64,000 bases of DNA, from the NCBI RefSeq assembly GCF_016464365.1, contig NZ_JADCUC010000004.1:124001-188000 (forward strand). Reading direction: 5' to 3'. The DNA comes from Sandaracinobacteroides hominis (GTDB lineage: Bacteria; Pseudomonadota; Alphaproteobacteria; Sphingomonadales; Sphingomonadaceae). The translations under genes and the position numbers were made by a program. Below are positions 16,764 to 26,215 of this stretch, in pieces (the first letter of the stretch is position 1; every line of letters begins with the position of its first letter). The notes under the pieces were generated by a model. The model saw only the letters and a program-made list of their open reading frames with translations, ran no database searches and was not told the origin of the DNA.

Positions 16764-18348
16764 CCTGGCGTTCGCAGCCGCTCTTCTGGCGGCCCCCGCC
16801 CTCTCCGCCGAACTCCCCCGGCTGGAAACGAAGAACGGCAATCACGCCCTCCTCGTCGACGGCCAGCCGTTCCTCGTGCTTGGCGCGCAGGTGAACAACA
16901 GCAGCGCCTGGCCCGCCGCTCTCCCCAAGGTCTGGCCGGTGGTGAACCAGTTGCACGCCAACACCGTGCAGGTGCCGATCGCCTGGGAACAGATCGAACC
17001 GACCGAGGGCAAGTTCGATTTCAGCTTCCTCGACCAGCTGCTGAAGGAGGCCCGCGCCAACGACAAGCGCCTGATCCTGCTCTGGTTCGCCACCTGGAAG
17101 AACACCAGCCCCAACTACACCCCGGCCTGGGTAAAGCTCGACAACAAGCGCTTCCCGCGGATGCTCGATGCGAAAGGCGAAACCCACTACGCGCTGTCCC
17201 CCTTCGCCAGATCGACACTGGAGGCCGACAAGCGCGCCTTCGTGAAGCTGATGCAGCATCTGAAGGCGAATGATCCGCAAAACACCGTCATCGTCGTGCA
17301 GGTGCAGAACGAGGCCGGCACCTATCGCAGCGCCCGCGACTACAGCCCGGAGGCGAACCGGCTGTTTGCAGCGCCTGTTCCCGAGGCTGTGCGCACATAT
17401 TTCAGGAAGGGCCCCGGCAACTGGACCAAGCTCTTCGGCCGCGACGCCGAGCTCTATTTCCACAGCTGGGCCGTCGCCAGCTACATCGATGCCGTGGCCG
17501 CCGCCGGCAAGGCGGTGAAGCCGCTCCCCATGTATGCCAACGCCGCGCTGCAAAGCGATCCGTTCGGCTGGCAGGACCCGAACACATTCGCCTCCGGCGG
17601 CCCGTCCCATGCCGTCATCGACGTCTGGAAGGCATCGGCCCCGCACATCGACTGGGTCTCGCCCGACATCTACAACCCCGACCACAAGGCCTATCTCGAA
17701 TTCCTGCGCCACTATGCCCGGCCGGATAACCCCCTGTTCGTCGCCGAAACCGGCAACGGAAAGGAATATGCCCGCTATTTCTTCGCCACGCTGGGCAAGA
17801 ACGCCATCGGCTTTTCCCCCTTCGGCATGGACGCCACCGGCTATTCCAACTTCCCGCTGGGCGCGCCGAAGATCAGCGAGGAAACGCTCGCCGCCTTCGG
17901 CCGCACCTACCAGCTCTTCGCCCCGATGCAGGGCGTCTGGGCCAAGGCCGCGGCCGAGGGCAAGGTCTGGGGCGTAGCCGAACCCACCGACCCGGCTGCG
18001 AAACACACCCAGACGATGGACCTCGGCAAATACAAGGCCACCGTCACCTTCGGCCGCCCGCAATTCGGCATGGACGCGCCCAGGGGCAATGAATGGCCCT
18101 CCGGCGGCCTCGCGGTCGCCCAGCTCGGCCCCGACGAATATCTGGTCACCGGCTTCAACGCCCGCATCGAATTCGCCCTCACCAACCCGGGCAAGGACCA
18201 GCTCCTCTTCAACCGCGTCGAGGAGGGCCATTATGTCGACGGCAAATGGGTCTTCGAACGCCTCTGGAACGGCGACCAGACCGACTACGGCCTCAACTTC
18301 ACCGGCGCGCAGCAAGTCCTGCGCGTAACCCTCGCCAGCATCCGCTGA
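16750..18348 (+). CDS. GH35-type beta-galactosidase with DUF5597
   Basis: A 532-residue secreted glycosidase, predicted to remove beta-linked galactose from oligosaccharides. The signal peptide is MRFGSLAFAAALLAAPALSA. The TIM barrel carries the acid/base motif QVQNEAG (Glu ~188) and the nucleophile motif VAETGN (Glu ~333). The C-terminal ~180 residues fit DUF5597, as in Cellvibrio japonicus Bgl35A from the xyloglucan locus (comparison from memory). It starts within the 3' end of halogenase 2 and is followed 13 bp later by the GH31 gene. The likely location is the periplasm. Confidence 0.85.
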   Translation: MRFGSLAFAAALLAAPALSAELPRLETKNGNHALLVDGQPFLVLGAQVNNSSAWPAALPKVWPVVNQLHANTVQVPIAWEQIEPTEGKFDFSFLDQLLKEARANDKRLILLWFATWKNTSPNYTPAWVKLDNKRFPRMLDAKGETHYALSPFARSTLEADKRAFVKLMQHLKANDPQNTVIVVQVQNEAGTYRSARDYSPEANRLFAAPVPEAVRTYFRKGPGNWTKLFGRDAELYFHSWAVASYIDAVAAAGKAVKPLPMYANAALQSDPFGWQDPNTFASGGPSHAVIDVWKASAPHIDWVSPDIYNPDHKAYLEFLRHYARPDNPLFVAETGNGKEYARYFFATLGKNAIGFSPFGMDATGYSNFPLGAPKISEETLAAFGRTYQLFAPMQGVWAKAAAEGKVWGVAEPTDPAAKHTQTMDLGKYKATVTFGRPQFGMDAPRGNEWPSGGLAVAQLGPDEYLVTGFNARIEFALTNPGKDQLLFNRVEEGHYVDGKWVFERLWNGDQTDYGLNFTGAQQVLRVTLASIR

Positions 18349-18361
18349 ACCGGAGAGACAC

Positions 18362-21223
18362 ATGAAATTCGCAACCCTCCTGCTGGCCACCGCCCTCGCA
18401 TCCCCCGCCTTCGCCGCCTGGCAGAAAACCCCCACCGGACTCGTCGTCCAGCCCACCACCGGCTCCGAAAAGCGCGTCGAGCTGAAGGTCTATGGCAACG
18501 GCCTCATCCGCGTCATCGAAAGCGACCGCCCCGACCCGAAGCTCCCCCCCAGCATCCAGGTCATCGCCAAGCCCGCAACCTCAGGCTTCACCACCACTGA
18601 AGCCAACGGCCAGGTCACCCTCTCCACCCCGGCGCTGACCGCCACCGTCCGCCTGTCAGACGGCAATGTCAGCTTCACCGACGCGGCAGGCCAGCCCATC
18701 CTCACCGAAGCGCAACAAGCCCAGTTCACCCCCACCAGCAGCGAAGGCATGCCGTTCCTCCGCATCACCCAGCGCTTCAACAAGGGCACCGACGAAGGCT
18801 TCTACGGCCTCGGCCAGCACCAGAACGGCCAGTTCAACTACAATGGCGAAGACGTCGAACTCGCCCAATACAACTTCGTCATCGCCATCCCCTTCGTCGT
18901 CTCCACCCGCAACTACGGCCTGCTGTGGGACAACAACTCGATCAGCCGCTTCGGCAACCCCAAGCCCTATGATCTCGCCGGCGAAGCCCCCACCAGCCTC
19001 GCCGTCGAGGGCGTCGACGGCAGCCCCGGCTGGACCGCCCGCTACTATCTCAACGACAAGCTCGCCGTTCAGCAGAGCGAGCGCAGCATCAACTACCAGC
19101 ACATCCGCGACCTGAGGAACTGGCCCGCCGCCGCCAGGGCGCAGACCGTCGCCGCCGAAGGCGGCCAGAACACCGCCGGCAACGCCGTGCAAACCCAGCG
19201 CGTCGAATGGAGCGGCCGCGTCACCCCGGCCACTTCCGGCCTCCACCGCTTCCGCCTCTACGGCTCCAGCTACTTCAAGCTCTACGCCGACGGCAAACTC
19301 GTCATGGACCGCTGGCGCCAGAACTGGCACCCCTGGTATCATAATTTCGACCTGCAGATGACGGCAGGCAAGCCCGTCGAAATCCGCATCGAATGGGAGC
19401 CCAACGCCGGCTACATCTCGCTCCACCACAGCGCCCCCCAACCCGAAGACGAGCGCCACGCCCTGACCCTCACCTCCGAACTCGCGCAGGCGGTCGATTA
19501 TTACGTCGTCGCCGGCAAGGACATGGACGGCGTCATCGCCGGCTACCGCCAGCTCACCGGGCAGGCCACCCTCCTCCCCAAATGGGCCTATGGCTTCTGG
19601 CAAAGCCGCCAGCGCTACAACACCAGCGCCGAAATCGTCGACGTCGTCAAAACCTACCGCAAGCTCAACATCCCGCTCGACAATATCGTCCTCGACTGGC
19701 GCTATTGGGAAGACCCCAACTGGGGCAGCCACGAGTTCGACGCCAAACGCTTCCCCGATCCGCAGGCGATGCTCAACGAAGTGCACGCGCTCAACGCCAA
19801 TTTCATGATCTCCGTCTGGCCGAAATTCTACCCCACCACGGCCAATTTCAAGGAGCTGGACAAGGCCGGCGCCATGTACACCCGCAACATCGAAATGGGA
19901 AACAAGGACTGGGTCGGCCCCGGCTACCTCAACAGCTTCTACGATCCCTACAGCCCAGCCGGAAAGCGCCTCTTCTGGCGCCAGATGCAGGAACGCCTGG
20001 CAAAGCTCGGCGTAGACGCCTGGTGGCTCGACGCCTCCGAACCCGACATGCACTCCAACCTCTCGCCAGAGGAACGCGGCTGGATCATGGGCCCCAACCC
20101 CTCCGGCCCCATCCCCGGCCAGTCCGGCGCCTCGCTCTACAACAGCTACTCCGTCCCCAACGCCACCAACGTCTATCAGGGCCAGCGCCGCTTCACGCCA
20201 AACACCCGCCCCTTCATCCTCACCCGCTCCGGCTTCGGCGGCATCCAGCGCACCGGCTCCGCCATCTGGTCAGGCGACATCGCCTCCCGCTGGGATGATC
20301 TGCGCGAACAGATCCCCGCCGGCATCAACGCCTCCATGTCCGGCGTCCCCAACTGGACCCACGACATCGGCGGCTTCGCCCTCGAAGACCGCTTCACCAG
20401 GCAAGACCCGGCCCACCTCGACGAATGGCGCGAGCTCAACCTCCGCTGGTTCCAGTTCGGCGCCTTCACCCCCCTCTTCCGCAGCCACGGCGAAGCCCCC
20501 TACCGCGAGATCTACAACATCTCCCCCGAAGGCTCGCCCATGCGCGCCGCGATGGTCCACTACACCGAACTCCGCTACCGGCTGATGCCCTGGATCTATT
20601 CCCTCGCCGCCGAAACCCACTACAACGGCGGCAGCCTGATGCGCGGCCTCGTCATGGATTTCCCCGCCGATCCACAGGTAAAATCCATCGGCGACCAGTA
20701 TCTCTTCGGCCGCGAACTGATGATCACCCCCGTCACCGTCTTCAAGCAACGCACCCGGCCGGTCTACCTCCCCGCCGGCACCGACTGGTATGATCTCGAC
20801 ACCGGCCAACGCCTGAAAGGCGGCCAGACCGTCCAGGTAGCGGCCCCCGCCGAAAAACTCCCCGTCCACGTCCGCGCCGGCAGCATCATCCCCACCGGCC
20901 CCGTCACCCAGTACGTAGACGAAAAACCCGACGCCCCCCTCACCCTCCTCGTCTACCCCGGAGCCAACGGCCAGTTCAGCCTCTACGAAGACGACGGCAA
21001 AACCCACGCCTTCGAAAAAGGCAGCTACAGCCGCATCCCCCTCAGCTACGACGACAGCACAGGCACGCTAACCATAGGCCCCCGCACCGGCAGCTGGAAA
21101 AACATGCAACCCACCCGCCAGATCGTGGTGCGCTGGATGGGAGAAGGCGTGGGTCTGGACAGCCCGGCAACAGGCACCCCAATCACCTACACCGGCAAAC
21201 CGCTGGTCGTGCGCCGCCCGTAG
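18362..21223 (+). CDS. GH31 glycosidase with PA14 insert (alpha-xylosidase-like)
   Basis: A 953-residue secreted GH31 enzyme. The signal peptide is MKFATLLLATALASPAFAA. The N-terminal beta-sandwich is interrupted at ~235-365 by a PA14-like domain (RVEWSGRVTPATSGLHRFRLYGSSYFKLYADGKLV). The barrel carries the nucleophile motif WWLDASEPD (Asp ~557) and the acid/base segment IWSGDIASRWDDL (Asp ~639). A PA14 insert in GH31 is the hallmark of CjXyl31A, the alpha-xylosidase of the Cellvibrio xyloglucan locus, so removal of alpha-xylose from xyloglucan oligosaccharides is the best guess; alpha-glucosidase activity is not excluded. It is the last gene of the operon. Confidence 0.85.
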   Translation: MKFATLLLATALASPAFAAWQKTPTGLVVQPTTGSEKRVELKVYGNGLIRVIESDRPDPKLPPSIQVIAKPATSGFTTTEANGQVTLSTPALTATVRLSDGNVSFTDAAGQPILTEAQQAQFTPTSSEGMPFLRITQRFNKGTDEGFYGLGQHQNGQFNYNGEDVELAQYNFVIAIPFVVSTRNYGLLWDNNSISRFGNPKPYDLAGEAPTSLAVEGVDGSPGWTARYYLNDKLAVQQSERSINYQHIRDLRNWPAAARAQTVAAEGGQNTAGNAVQTQRVEWSGRVTPATSGLHRFRLYGSSYFKLYADGKLVMDRWRQNWHPWYHNFDLQMTAGKPVEIRIEWEPNAGYISLHHSAPQPEDERHALTLTSELAQAVDYYVVAGKDMDGVIAGYRQLTGQATLLPKWAYGFWQSRQRYNTSAEIVDVVKTYRKLNIPLDNIVLDWRYWEDPNWGSHEFDAKRFPDPQAMLNEVHALNANFMISVWPKFYPTTANFKELDKAGAMYTRNIEMGNKDWVGPGYLNSFYDPYSPAGKRLFWRQMQERLAKLGVDAWWLDASEPDMHSNLSPEERGWIMGPNPSGPIPGQSGASLYNSYSVPNATNVYQGQRRFTPNTRPFILTRSGFGGIQRTGSAIWSGDIASRWDDLREQIPAGINASMSGVPNWTHDIGGFALEDRFTRQDPAHLDEWRELNLRWFQFGAFTPLFRSHGEAPYREIYNISPEGSPMRAAMVHYTELRYRLMPWIYSLAAETHYNGGSLMRGLVMDFPADPQVKSIGDQYLFGRELMITPVTVFKQRTRPVYLPAGTDWYDLDTGQRLKGGQTVQVAAPAEKLPVHVRAGSIIPTGPVTQYVDEKPDAPLTLLVYPGANGQFSLYEDDGKTHAFEKGSYSRIPLSYDDSTGTLTIGPRTGSWKNMQPTRQIVVRWMGEGVGLDSPATGTPITYTGKPLVVRRP

Positions 21224-21331
21224 CGAAACGAGCCTCTGACGGATCGGCTTACAGATGAATCAATTCGGTTATGGTTAACGCTTGAAGCTCGTTCTATGCT
21301 CCGAGACAACACCAATATCTGGAGCGAGCAC

Positions 21332-22663
21332 ATGCCGGAATCCCTCGCCACCGATCTTCCTCAGGTACGCAAGATCGCCTCCGAAGCCTATGTCTTCGGC
21401 TTTCCGATGGTCGATATGTATCTCACCATGTATGCATTTTCGGTCGACAAGGGCGGCAGGGAATATAAGGGGCCGTTCAACTCCATCCTCAACATCGCGC
21501 GCGTTTTCACGCCCGAAGACCGGGCGTTCGTCACCCCCAATTCCGATACGCCCTACAGCTTTGCCGGCCTCGATCTCAGGGCGGAGCCGATCGTCATCAG
21601 CATCCCGCCCATGGAGGATGGTCGCTATTTCGTCTTCCAGCTGATGGATCTCTACACCTTCAATTTCGACTATATCGGCACCCGCACAACGGGGAATGGC
21701 GGCGGGAACTTCCTGATTGCCGGCCCCGACTGGAAGGGGGACGCGCCGGCAGGCATCACCAAGGTGATCCGCTCCGAAACGCAGATGGTGAACGTCGTCG
21801 GCCGCACCCAGCTGTTCAATCCCGCCGACCTCGAAAATGTGAAGGCGATCCAGGCCCAATACAAGGTGCAGCCGCTATCGGCCTTTCTTGGGAAGGCGCC
21901 ACCCCCGGCCGCACCGTCTATCGACTGGCCCAAACCGCTCATGCCCAAGCCGATGCGAACGTCGCTGGAGTTCTTCGACATCCTGGCGTTCCTGCTCCCC
22001 TTCGCACCCACCCATCCCAGCGAGGCCGAACTTCGCGCCAGCTTCGAGTCGATCGGAATCATACCGGGCAAGCACTTCGATGCCGCCACGCGCACACCGG
22101 AATTCCGCGCCGCGCTGGAAGCCGGCATGGCGGACGGGCAAAAGCGCATCGACGACCGTCGCGAAGCCCAGAAGGGCAAGATGGACACGCTGTTCGGAAC
22201 CCGTGCGTATCTCCACAATGACTATGTCGCCCGCGCGGTGGGCGCACAGATGGGCATCGGCGCCAACTCCCGCGATGAAGCGCTCTATCCCATCCTGGAG
22301 ACCGACAGCAGCGGCAAGCCTCTGGATGGCAGCAAGGGCCGCTACACCCTGCGCTTCGCCGCCGGCAAGTTTCCGCCGGTCAACGCCTTCTGGTCGCTTA
22401 CCATGTACAATCTCCCCGATCAGCTGCTGGTCGCCAACCCGATCGACCGCTACCTGATAAACGCCCCGATGCTGCCCGACCTCACACGCGATGCCGATGG
22501 CGGCCTGACGATATATATCCAGAAGGATTCCCCCGGTGCCGACAGGGAGGCGAACTGGCTTCCGGCGCCGGATGGGCCGTTCATGCTGGCGCTGCGCTAC
22601 TATCTGCCCAAGCCCGAACTGCTCGACGGAAGCTGGGAATCGCCAAGCGTAGATCTCGCCTGA
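21332..22663 (+). CDS. DUF1254/DUF1214 domain protein 1
   Basis: A 443-residue protein with an N-terminal DUF1254 region (EAYVFGFPMVDMYLTMYAF, VTPNSDTPYSFAGLDLRAEP) and a C-terminal DUF1214 region (FWSLTMYNLPDQLLVANPIDRY, SPGADREANWLPAP). The ATG at 21332 is preferred to 21296 because GGAGCGAG lies just upstream. No signal peptide is evident. The family's biochemical role is not established. It forms a tandem pair with the next gene, 17 bp apart, and both retain the full domain architecture. Confidence 0.8.
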   Translation: MPESLATDLPQVRKIASEAYVFGFPMVDMYLTMYAFSVDKGGREYKGPFNSILNIARVFTPEDRAFVTPNSDTPYSFAGLDLRAEPIVISIPPMEDGRYFVFQLMDLYTFNFDYIGTRTTGNGGGNFLIAGPDWKGDAPAGITKVIRSETQMVNVVGRTQLFNPADLENVKAIQAQYKVQPLSAFLGKAPPPAAPSIDWPKPLMPKPMRTSLEFFDILAFLLPFAPTHPSEAELRASFESIGIIPGKHFDAATRTPEFRAALEAGMADGQKRIDDRREAQKGKMDTLFGTRAYLHNDYVARAVGAQMGIGANSRDEALYPILETDSSGKPLDGSKGRYTLRFAAGKFPPVNAFWSLTMYNLPDQLLVANPIDRYLINAPMLPDLTRDADGGLTIYIQKDSPGADREANWLPAPDGPFMLALRYYLPKPELLDGSWESPSVDLA

Positions 22664-22680
22664 CAATCAAGGAGACTCCC

Positions 22681-23964
22681 ATGACAAAAATCAGCTCAGA
22701 GCAGGCCCGCGCGATTGCCGCAGAAGCCTGGATATACGCGTTTCCGATGATCGAGAACTACAACACCTGGTACAAGCAGGCGGTGGATTCGAGCGCCCCC
22801 GAATATGTCGGGGGCTTTGGCCGCTATCGCCATTATTCCGAGCCTTTCACGGCAAAGAACCACGACGTCGTCACCCCCAACAACGACACGCCCTATAGCT
22901 GGGCCTGGCTCGACCTCCGCGCCGAACCCTGGGTTCTCAGCGTCCCCGATGTGCCCGCCGGCCGCTACTATGTCAGCCAGTGGGTCGACCTCTTCACCTA
23001 TAATTTCGCCTATGTCGGCTCCCGCGCGACCGGCAACGGCGCCGGCCACTTCCTCTTCGCAGGGCCGGGCTGGAAGGGCGAAGTTCCCGCCGGCATCACC
23101 CAGGCCTTCCACGCCGAAACCGACATCGTCGGCACGCTCACCCGCACGCAGCTGGATGGCCCGGACGACGTCCCCGCGGTAAAAGCCGTGCAGGCGGGCA
23201 TGAAGCTGCAGCCGCTCAGCGCCTTTCTCGGCAAGGCCGCGCCCCCGGCCGCACCGGCAATCGATTTTCCCAAGTATGATGCCGCCCGCGCCCGTGGCCA
23301 TGATTTCATCGCCTACCTCAATTTTCTCCTGCAGTTCGCCCAGCCGGCAGATCCAAGCGAAATCGATCTGCGCAAGCGCTTCGAAGACATCGGCATCGGG
23401 CCGGGCCGGGCCTGGGACGCAGCAAAGGTCGATCCAGCGCTGCTGGCCGCAATCGATGCCGGCGTGGCGGATGCCGCCGCTTCGCTGGAAAAGGTCGTCG
23501 ATGTGACCAAGGGCTCCAACGGCCTGTTCGGCACACGGCAGGAAAACGGCAACGACTATATGAAACGCGCGGTTGCCGCCGCGATGGGCCTTTACGGCAA
23601 TTCCATCGAGGAAGCCTGGTATGGCGGCTATATCGGCGACGGCACGAAGCCGTCGAAGATTCACTTTGCCCCGGGAACGCTGCCCGAGGCCAAGTTCTTC
23701 TGGTCTGCCACACTCTATACGCTGCCGGACCGTTTCCTCTACGACAATGCGATCAACCGCTACTCCATCGGCGACCGCACCAAGGGCCTGAAGATGGGCG
23801 CGGACGGCTCGCTCACCATCTATGTGAGCCATGAATCGCCCGGCGCCGAGAATGAGTCCAACTGGCTGCCTGCGCCGCTGGGGCCATACAGCCTGGTCGG
23901 CCGCATCTACGGCCCCTCGGAAGCCGCAATGCGGGGTGAATGGCACTTGCCCCCACTACAATAA
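22681..23964 (+). CDS. DUF1254/DUF1214 domain protein 2
   Basis: A 427-residue paralogue of the preceding gene with the same blocks (EAWIYAFPMIENYNTWYKQAV, VTPNNDTPYSWAWLDLRAEPW, FFWSATLYTLPDRFLYDNAINRYSIGDR, SPGAENESNWLPAP). A clear AAGGAGA Shine-Dalgarno lies 5 nt before the ATG. The two proteins have clearly diverged, so the duplication is not recent. The role is unknown; the pair is probably one operon. Confidence 0.8.
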   Translation: MTKISSEQARAIAAEAWIYAFPMIENYNTWYKQAVDSSAPEYVGGFGRYRHYSEPFTAKNHDVVTPNNDTPYSWAWLDLRAEPWVLSVPDVPAGRYYVSQWVDLFTYNFAYVGSRATGNGAGHFLFAGPGWKGEVPAGITQAFHAETDIVGTLTRTQLDGPDDVPAVKAVQAGMKLQPLSAFLGKAAPPAAPAIDFPKYDAARARGHDFIAYLNFLLQFAQPADPSEIDLRKRFEDIGIGPGRAWDAAKVDPALLAAIDAGVADAAASLEKVVDVTKGSNGLFGTRQENGNDYMKRAVAAAMGLYGNSIEEAWYGGYIGDGTKPSKIHFAPGTLPEAKFFWSATLYTLPDRFLYDNAINRYSIGDRTKGLKMGADGSLTIYVSHESPGAENESNWLPAPLGPYSLVGRIYGPSEAAMRGEWHLPPLQ

Positions 23965-24094
23965 TTCCAGCACAGCTAGTTCCGGGGACAGCGTGACTCG
24001 CGTTCCCGGAACCACCGCCGATCCAGAACCGATTGTCCCGGAGCGGACGATAGCCATCCTGCGAGCCGCCCGCATATGCGCCGCCAGACCACAG

Positions 24095-24787
24095 CTAGGC
24101 CACAAAGCGCGCCGTCAGCGCATGCCCCGCGGCATGCGTCTGCCGCACATAGGTAATCCGCTCGGCCGTCCGCCAGGTCCACCGCTCCACACACAGGCAA
24201 GGCGTCCCCACCGCCAGACCCAGCAAGCCGGCCACCCGCCCACAGGCCGCAACGGCGGAAATCCGGTGCCGCGCATCCGTCCACGGCACATGCCCCAGCA
24301 ACCACCGCCCCGGGCTCTCCACCGAAAAATCCACCTCCCGCGCCTCCGGCACAATGGCCAGATTGATCAGCCGCGCCTCCACCGCAAACGGCGATCCATC
24401 CGCCAGATGCAGGCAATCCAGGGCCAGAACCGCCCCACCGGCAACCGCCAGCAAATCCCTGTCCTCCGCAGAGGCAACCCGCTCCGCCCGCTCCAGAATG
24501 TTCAGCCGATAGGCCTGCCCCAGCCCCTCGATCTCGGCCGAAATATCCGGAATCTCCAATGTCGCCCGATGCACCCGCGGCGCCGCCACAAAGCTTCCCG
24601 CCCGCTTCCGCCGCTCCACCAGCCCCCGCGCCGCAAGCGCCGAAATCGCCTTGCTCACCGTCATGCGCGAACAGCCATATTCGGCCATCAGCTCATGCTC
24701 GGCCGGAATGCGTCGCCCCGCCTCCCAGGCCCCAGACATGATCCGCCCCTCGATATCCAGCCGGATCCGCTCGTTCAGCGGCTTCAA
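24095..24787 (-). CDS. hutC: HutC, GntR/UTRA repressor of histidine utilisation
   Basis: A 230-residue repressor: winged helix at ~5-70 (LNERIRLDIEGRIMSGAWEAGRRIPAEHELMAEYGCSRMTVSKAISALAARGLV) followed by a UTRA effector domain that binds urocanate in known HutC proteins. No ATG fits; TTG at 24787 overlaps the hutF stop (TTGA) and gives an N-terminus (MKPLNERIR) matching HutC proteins. It lies downstream of, and coupled to, hutF, diverging from the hutIHGU operon. Confidence 0.88.
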   Translation of the reverse strand: MKPLNERIRLDIEGRIMSGAWEAGRRIPAEHELMAEYGCSRMTVSKAISALAARGLVERRKRAGSFVAAPRVHRATLEIPDISAEIEGLGQAYRLNILERAERVASAEDRDLLAVAGGAVLALDCLHLADGSPFAVEARLINLAIVPEAREVDFSVESPGRWLLGHVPWTDARHRISAVAACGRVAGLLGLAVGTPCLCVERWTWRTAERITYVRQTHAAGHALTARFVA

Positions 24788-26139
24788 CCCAGCAACCCCG
24801 CCAAAACCCGCCGATAGCGGGCCGCAATCCGCTCCCGCTCCACATGCCGCCCCTTCTCCACCAACCGCCGGCCCCGCCGCCAAACCCCGTCGATCCCGCC
24901 CCGCCCGGCCGCAAACACCAACCCGTCCAGCAACGCATCGCCAGACCGCCCCACCAGCGACGGATGCGCCAGATCCAGCGTCACGAAATCCGCCGGAGCC
25001 CCCACAGCCAGCCCCTCGACAGCCCCCAATGCCCGAGCCCCGCCAGCCACAGCCCCGCGCCATAAGGCGCCGCCAGTCGATCCACCCGCCGGCGCCATCA
25101 CGTTCCGCGCCCGTCCCGCCAGCCGCTGCCCATATTCCAGCAGCCGCAGCTCCTCCGTCGCATCGATCAGCACATTGGAGTCAGACCCGACCCCGAACAC
25201 CCCGCCCGCCGCCAGAAACGCAGCCGACGGAAACAACCCGTCCCCCAGATTCGCCTCGGTAATCGGGCAGAGCCCGGCAACGGCCCCGCTGGCAGCCAGC
25301 CCACGCACTTCCGCGTCCACCAGATGCGTCGCATGCACCAGGCACCAGCGTCGGTCGACGGGCGCATGCGCCAGCAGCCACTCCACCGGCCGCGCCCCGC
25401 TCCAGGCGAGGCAATCCGCCACTTCCTTCACCTGCTCGGCAATATGGATATGCACCGGCCCGTCCACCAATCCCGCCACCGCCGCCAGCTCGTCCGGCGT
25501 CACTGCCCGCAGGCTGTGCGGCGCCACCCCCAGCACGGCATCCGGCAACCCCGCCAGCAACGGACGCAACCGCTCCAGCATCGCCGCAAATCCGCTGACA
25601 TCATGGATAAACCGCCGCTGCCCCTCGCCCGGCGCAAGCCCGCCAAAACCCGAATGCGCATAGAAAACCGGCAGGTGCGTCAGCGCGATTCCACTCTCGC
25701 CCGCCGCCGCGACGATCGCCCCGCTCATCTCCGCCGGGTCGGCAAACGCCCGCCCATCACGGTCGTGGTGCAGGTAATGAAACTCGCCCACCCGCGTGAA
25801 GCCGCTCTCCAGCATCTCCACATAGGCCAGCGCCGCAATCACCTGCAGGTCGTCCGGCGTCAGCCGCTCGACAAAGCGATACATCGTCTCCCGCCAGGTC
25901 CAGAAGCTGTCATCCGAAGGCCCCCGCACTTCCGCCAGCCCGGCCATGCCGCGTTGAAAGGCATGGCTGTGCAGGTTCGGCAGGCCGGGCAGCGCCGCGC
26001 CATGCCGCTCGTCCGCGGCTGCTGCCGACACCCCGCTTTCCACGGAAGCGATCAGGCCATCGGCCAGCCCGATCCGAACGTTATCCGCCCAGCCGCCCGG
26101 CTGCAGCATCTGCGTAAAATGCAGGGATTTTCGAGTCAT
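24784..26139 (-). CDS. hutF: Formimidoylglutamate deiminase
   Basis: A 451-residue amidohydrolase that deiminates N-formimino-L-glutamate to N-formyl-L-glutamate plus ammonia, the first step of the two-step hut branch completed by HutG. Metal-binding [18 protein letters not shown] is at ~55-72, with further ligand regions [17 protein letters not shown] and [24 protein letters not shown]. The ATG at 26139 is chosen because GGAGG lies 9 nt upstream; a TTG 18 nt further out is less likely. Divergent from hutI. Confidence 0.92.
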   Translation of the reverse strand: MTRKSLHFTQMLQPGGWADNVRIGLADGLIASVESGVSAAAADERHGAALPGLPNLHSHAFQRGMAGLAEVRGPSDDSFWTWRETMYRFVERLTPDDLQVIAALAYVEMLESGFTRVGEFHYLHHDRDGRAFADPAEMSGAIVAAAGESGIALTHLPVFYAHSGFGGLAPGEGQRRFIHDVSGFAAMLERLRPLLAGLPDAVLGVAPHSLRAVTPDELAAVAGLVDGPVHIHIAEQVKEVADCLAWSGARPVEWLLAHAPVDRRWCLVHATHLVDAEVRGLAASGAVAGLCPITEANLGDGLFPSAAFLAAGGVFGVGSDSNVLIDATEELRLLEYGQRLAGRARNVMAPAGGSTGGALWRGAVAGGARALGAVEGLAVGAPADFVTLDLAHPSLVGRSGDALLDGLVFAAGRGGIDGVWRRGRRLVEKGRHVERERIAARYRRVLAGLLG

Positions 26140-26160
26140 CGTTCGCTGCCTCCGCAATTA

Positions 26161-26170
26161 TGTCTATACA
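26161..26170. promoter_or_regulatory. Putative HutC operator
   Basis: TGTCTATACA lies in the 76-bp hutF/hutI divergent gap. Read on the other strand it is TGTATAGACA, one base away from the TGTA-N2-TACA symmetry described for HutC sites. The adjacent DNA (TTATCAGATAA) is also palindromic. Confidence 0.55.
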
Positions 26171-26215
26171 TTATCAGATAACAGTGCAATCCTGGCCCCC
26201 TCGGGAGATTCGGAC

